Assembly (NCBI GenBank): GCA_964511555.1 | Contig: CAZEFR010000071.1 | Coordinates: 1-6,678 of the forward strand | DNA: 6,678 nucleotides | Source of the DNA: CAIZGX01 sp964511555 | GTDB lineage: Bacteria > Bacteroidota > Bacteroidia > Flavobacteriales_D > Sanyastnellaceae | Reading direction: 5' to 3' | In this document: positions 6,208-6,678 of the stretch, piece after piece | Layout: each line of letters starts with the position of its first letter | Position numbering within the stretch: the stretch's first letter is position 1 | The notes under the pieces: generated by a model | Databases searched by the model: none | Seen by the model: only the letters and a program-made list of their open reading frames with translations | Told to the model about the DNA's origin: nothing | Position numbers and translations under genes: made by a program

Positions 6208-6678
6208 TTAAGAGATAATAAATTTCGAACTGATACTTTTGTTTTCAATCAGGTTTTGAAGAACGCTTGCGAATAGCTCAGAAACGTCCAACACCGTGAT
6301 TTTATCTTTTGGCTTTCCATCTTTCAACGGAACGCTATTGGTCACAATTAATTCCTTCAACACAGAATCTTGAATACGCTCATAAGCCGGACCGCTCATG
6401 ATAGCGTGTGTGCACATAGCGCGAACGCTTAATGCACCGTGCTCCATCATCATTTCAGCTGCCTTGCACAAGGTGCCAGCTGTATCTACCATGTCATCTA
6501 CAATAATGACATCTTTTCCTTTCACATCACCAATAACGGTCATGCTTTCAATTTGGTTAGCCGCTTTGCGTTGTTTGTAGCAAATGGCAAGATCACAACC
6601 CAATATTTTCGCGTAAGCACTAGCGCGTTTTGTTCCTCCGGTATCAGGCGCAGCAATAACCAAGTTGGTCATGTTTTT
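6208..6678 (-). CDS. prs: ribose-phosphate pyrophosphokinase, C-terminal half (5' end outside window)
   Basis: Prs makes PRPP from ribose 5-phosphate and ATP, feeding purine, pyrimidine, NAD, histidine and tryptophan synthesis in the cytoplasm. The frame stays open to the right edge, so 156 residues of a protein normally about 310-320 long are seen; the ATG at 6670-6672 is internal (just before NLVIAAPDTGG) and is not the start. Diagnostic motifs are APDTGGTKRA (fragment residues 10-19), the YKQRK stretch (34-38), and the PRPP-binding loop DVIIVDDMVDTAGTL (56-70) with its paired acidic residues. The catalytic flexible loop and ATP-binding N-terminal half lie outside the window. The stop is 11 bp before rplY, and prs-rplY is a familiar Bacteroidota pairing. 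No sign of damage. Confidence 0.96.
   Translation of the reverse strand, partial: KNMTNLVIAAPDTGGTKRASAYAKILGCDLAICYKQRKAANQIESMTVIGDVKGKDVIIVDDMVDTAGTLCKAAEMMMEHGALSVRAMCTHAIMSGPAYERIQDSVLKELIVTNSVPLKDGKPKDKITVLDVSELFASVLQNLIENKSISSKFIIS

Overview
The window is ordinary chromosomal DNA from a member of the Bacteroidota, probably Flavobacteriales or a close relative. The evidence is the style of the proteins (a DprA with the GRxxDxYSKGCNNLI-type motif, a DUF4271 membrane protein beside hemD, an RluB-like pseudouridine synthase with a long Arg/Pro/Ser/Gly-rich N-terminus, a two-domain L25), AT-leaning base composition, and starts without clear Shine-Dalgarno sequences. The genus cannot be named from this sequence. 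No RNA genes, insertion sequences, phage genes or CRISPR arrays are visible. Gene density is very high: the longest gap is 70 bp.

Left, plus strand (2-1660): the 3' part of 4-hydroxyphenylpyruvate dioxygenase (tyrosine catabolism), followed after 3 bp by a GTG-started LolC/LolE-type ABC permease. The permease converges on dprA, and their two TAA stops share the palindrome TTAA with no evident terminator between them.

Centre, minus strand, transcribed right to left (5529 to 1657): a tightly packed putative operon of an RluB-like 23S rRNA pseudouridine synthase, a DUF4271 membrane protein (TAATG stop/start overlap), uroporphyrinogen-III synthase HemD (22-bp gap) and the DNA-uptake/recombination mediator DprA (48-bp gap). 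The first gene encodes a disordered N-terminal extension built partly from 11-residue (33-bp) tandem units.

Right, minus strand (6678 to 5600): the C-terminal half of ribose-phosphate pyrophosphokinase (prs) and ribosomal protein bL25 (rplY), 11 bp apart and closed by a strong intrinsic terminator at 5552-5583. A Bacteroidota-like -7 promoter motif for the next operon touches the end of that terminator.

I see no new defence, mobile or biosynthetic system. The items most worth a second look are the uncharacterised DUF4271 protein locked between an rRNA-modification and a heme gene, the tandem repeat in the pseudouridine synthase tail, and the compact terminator/promoter junction.
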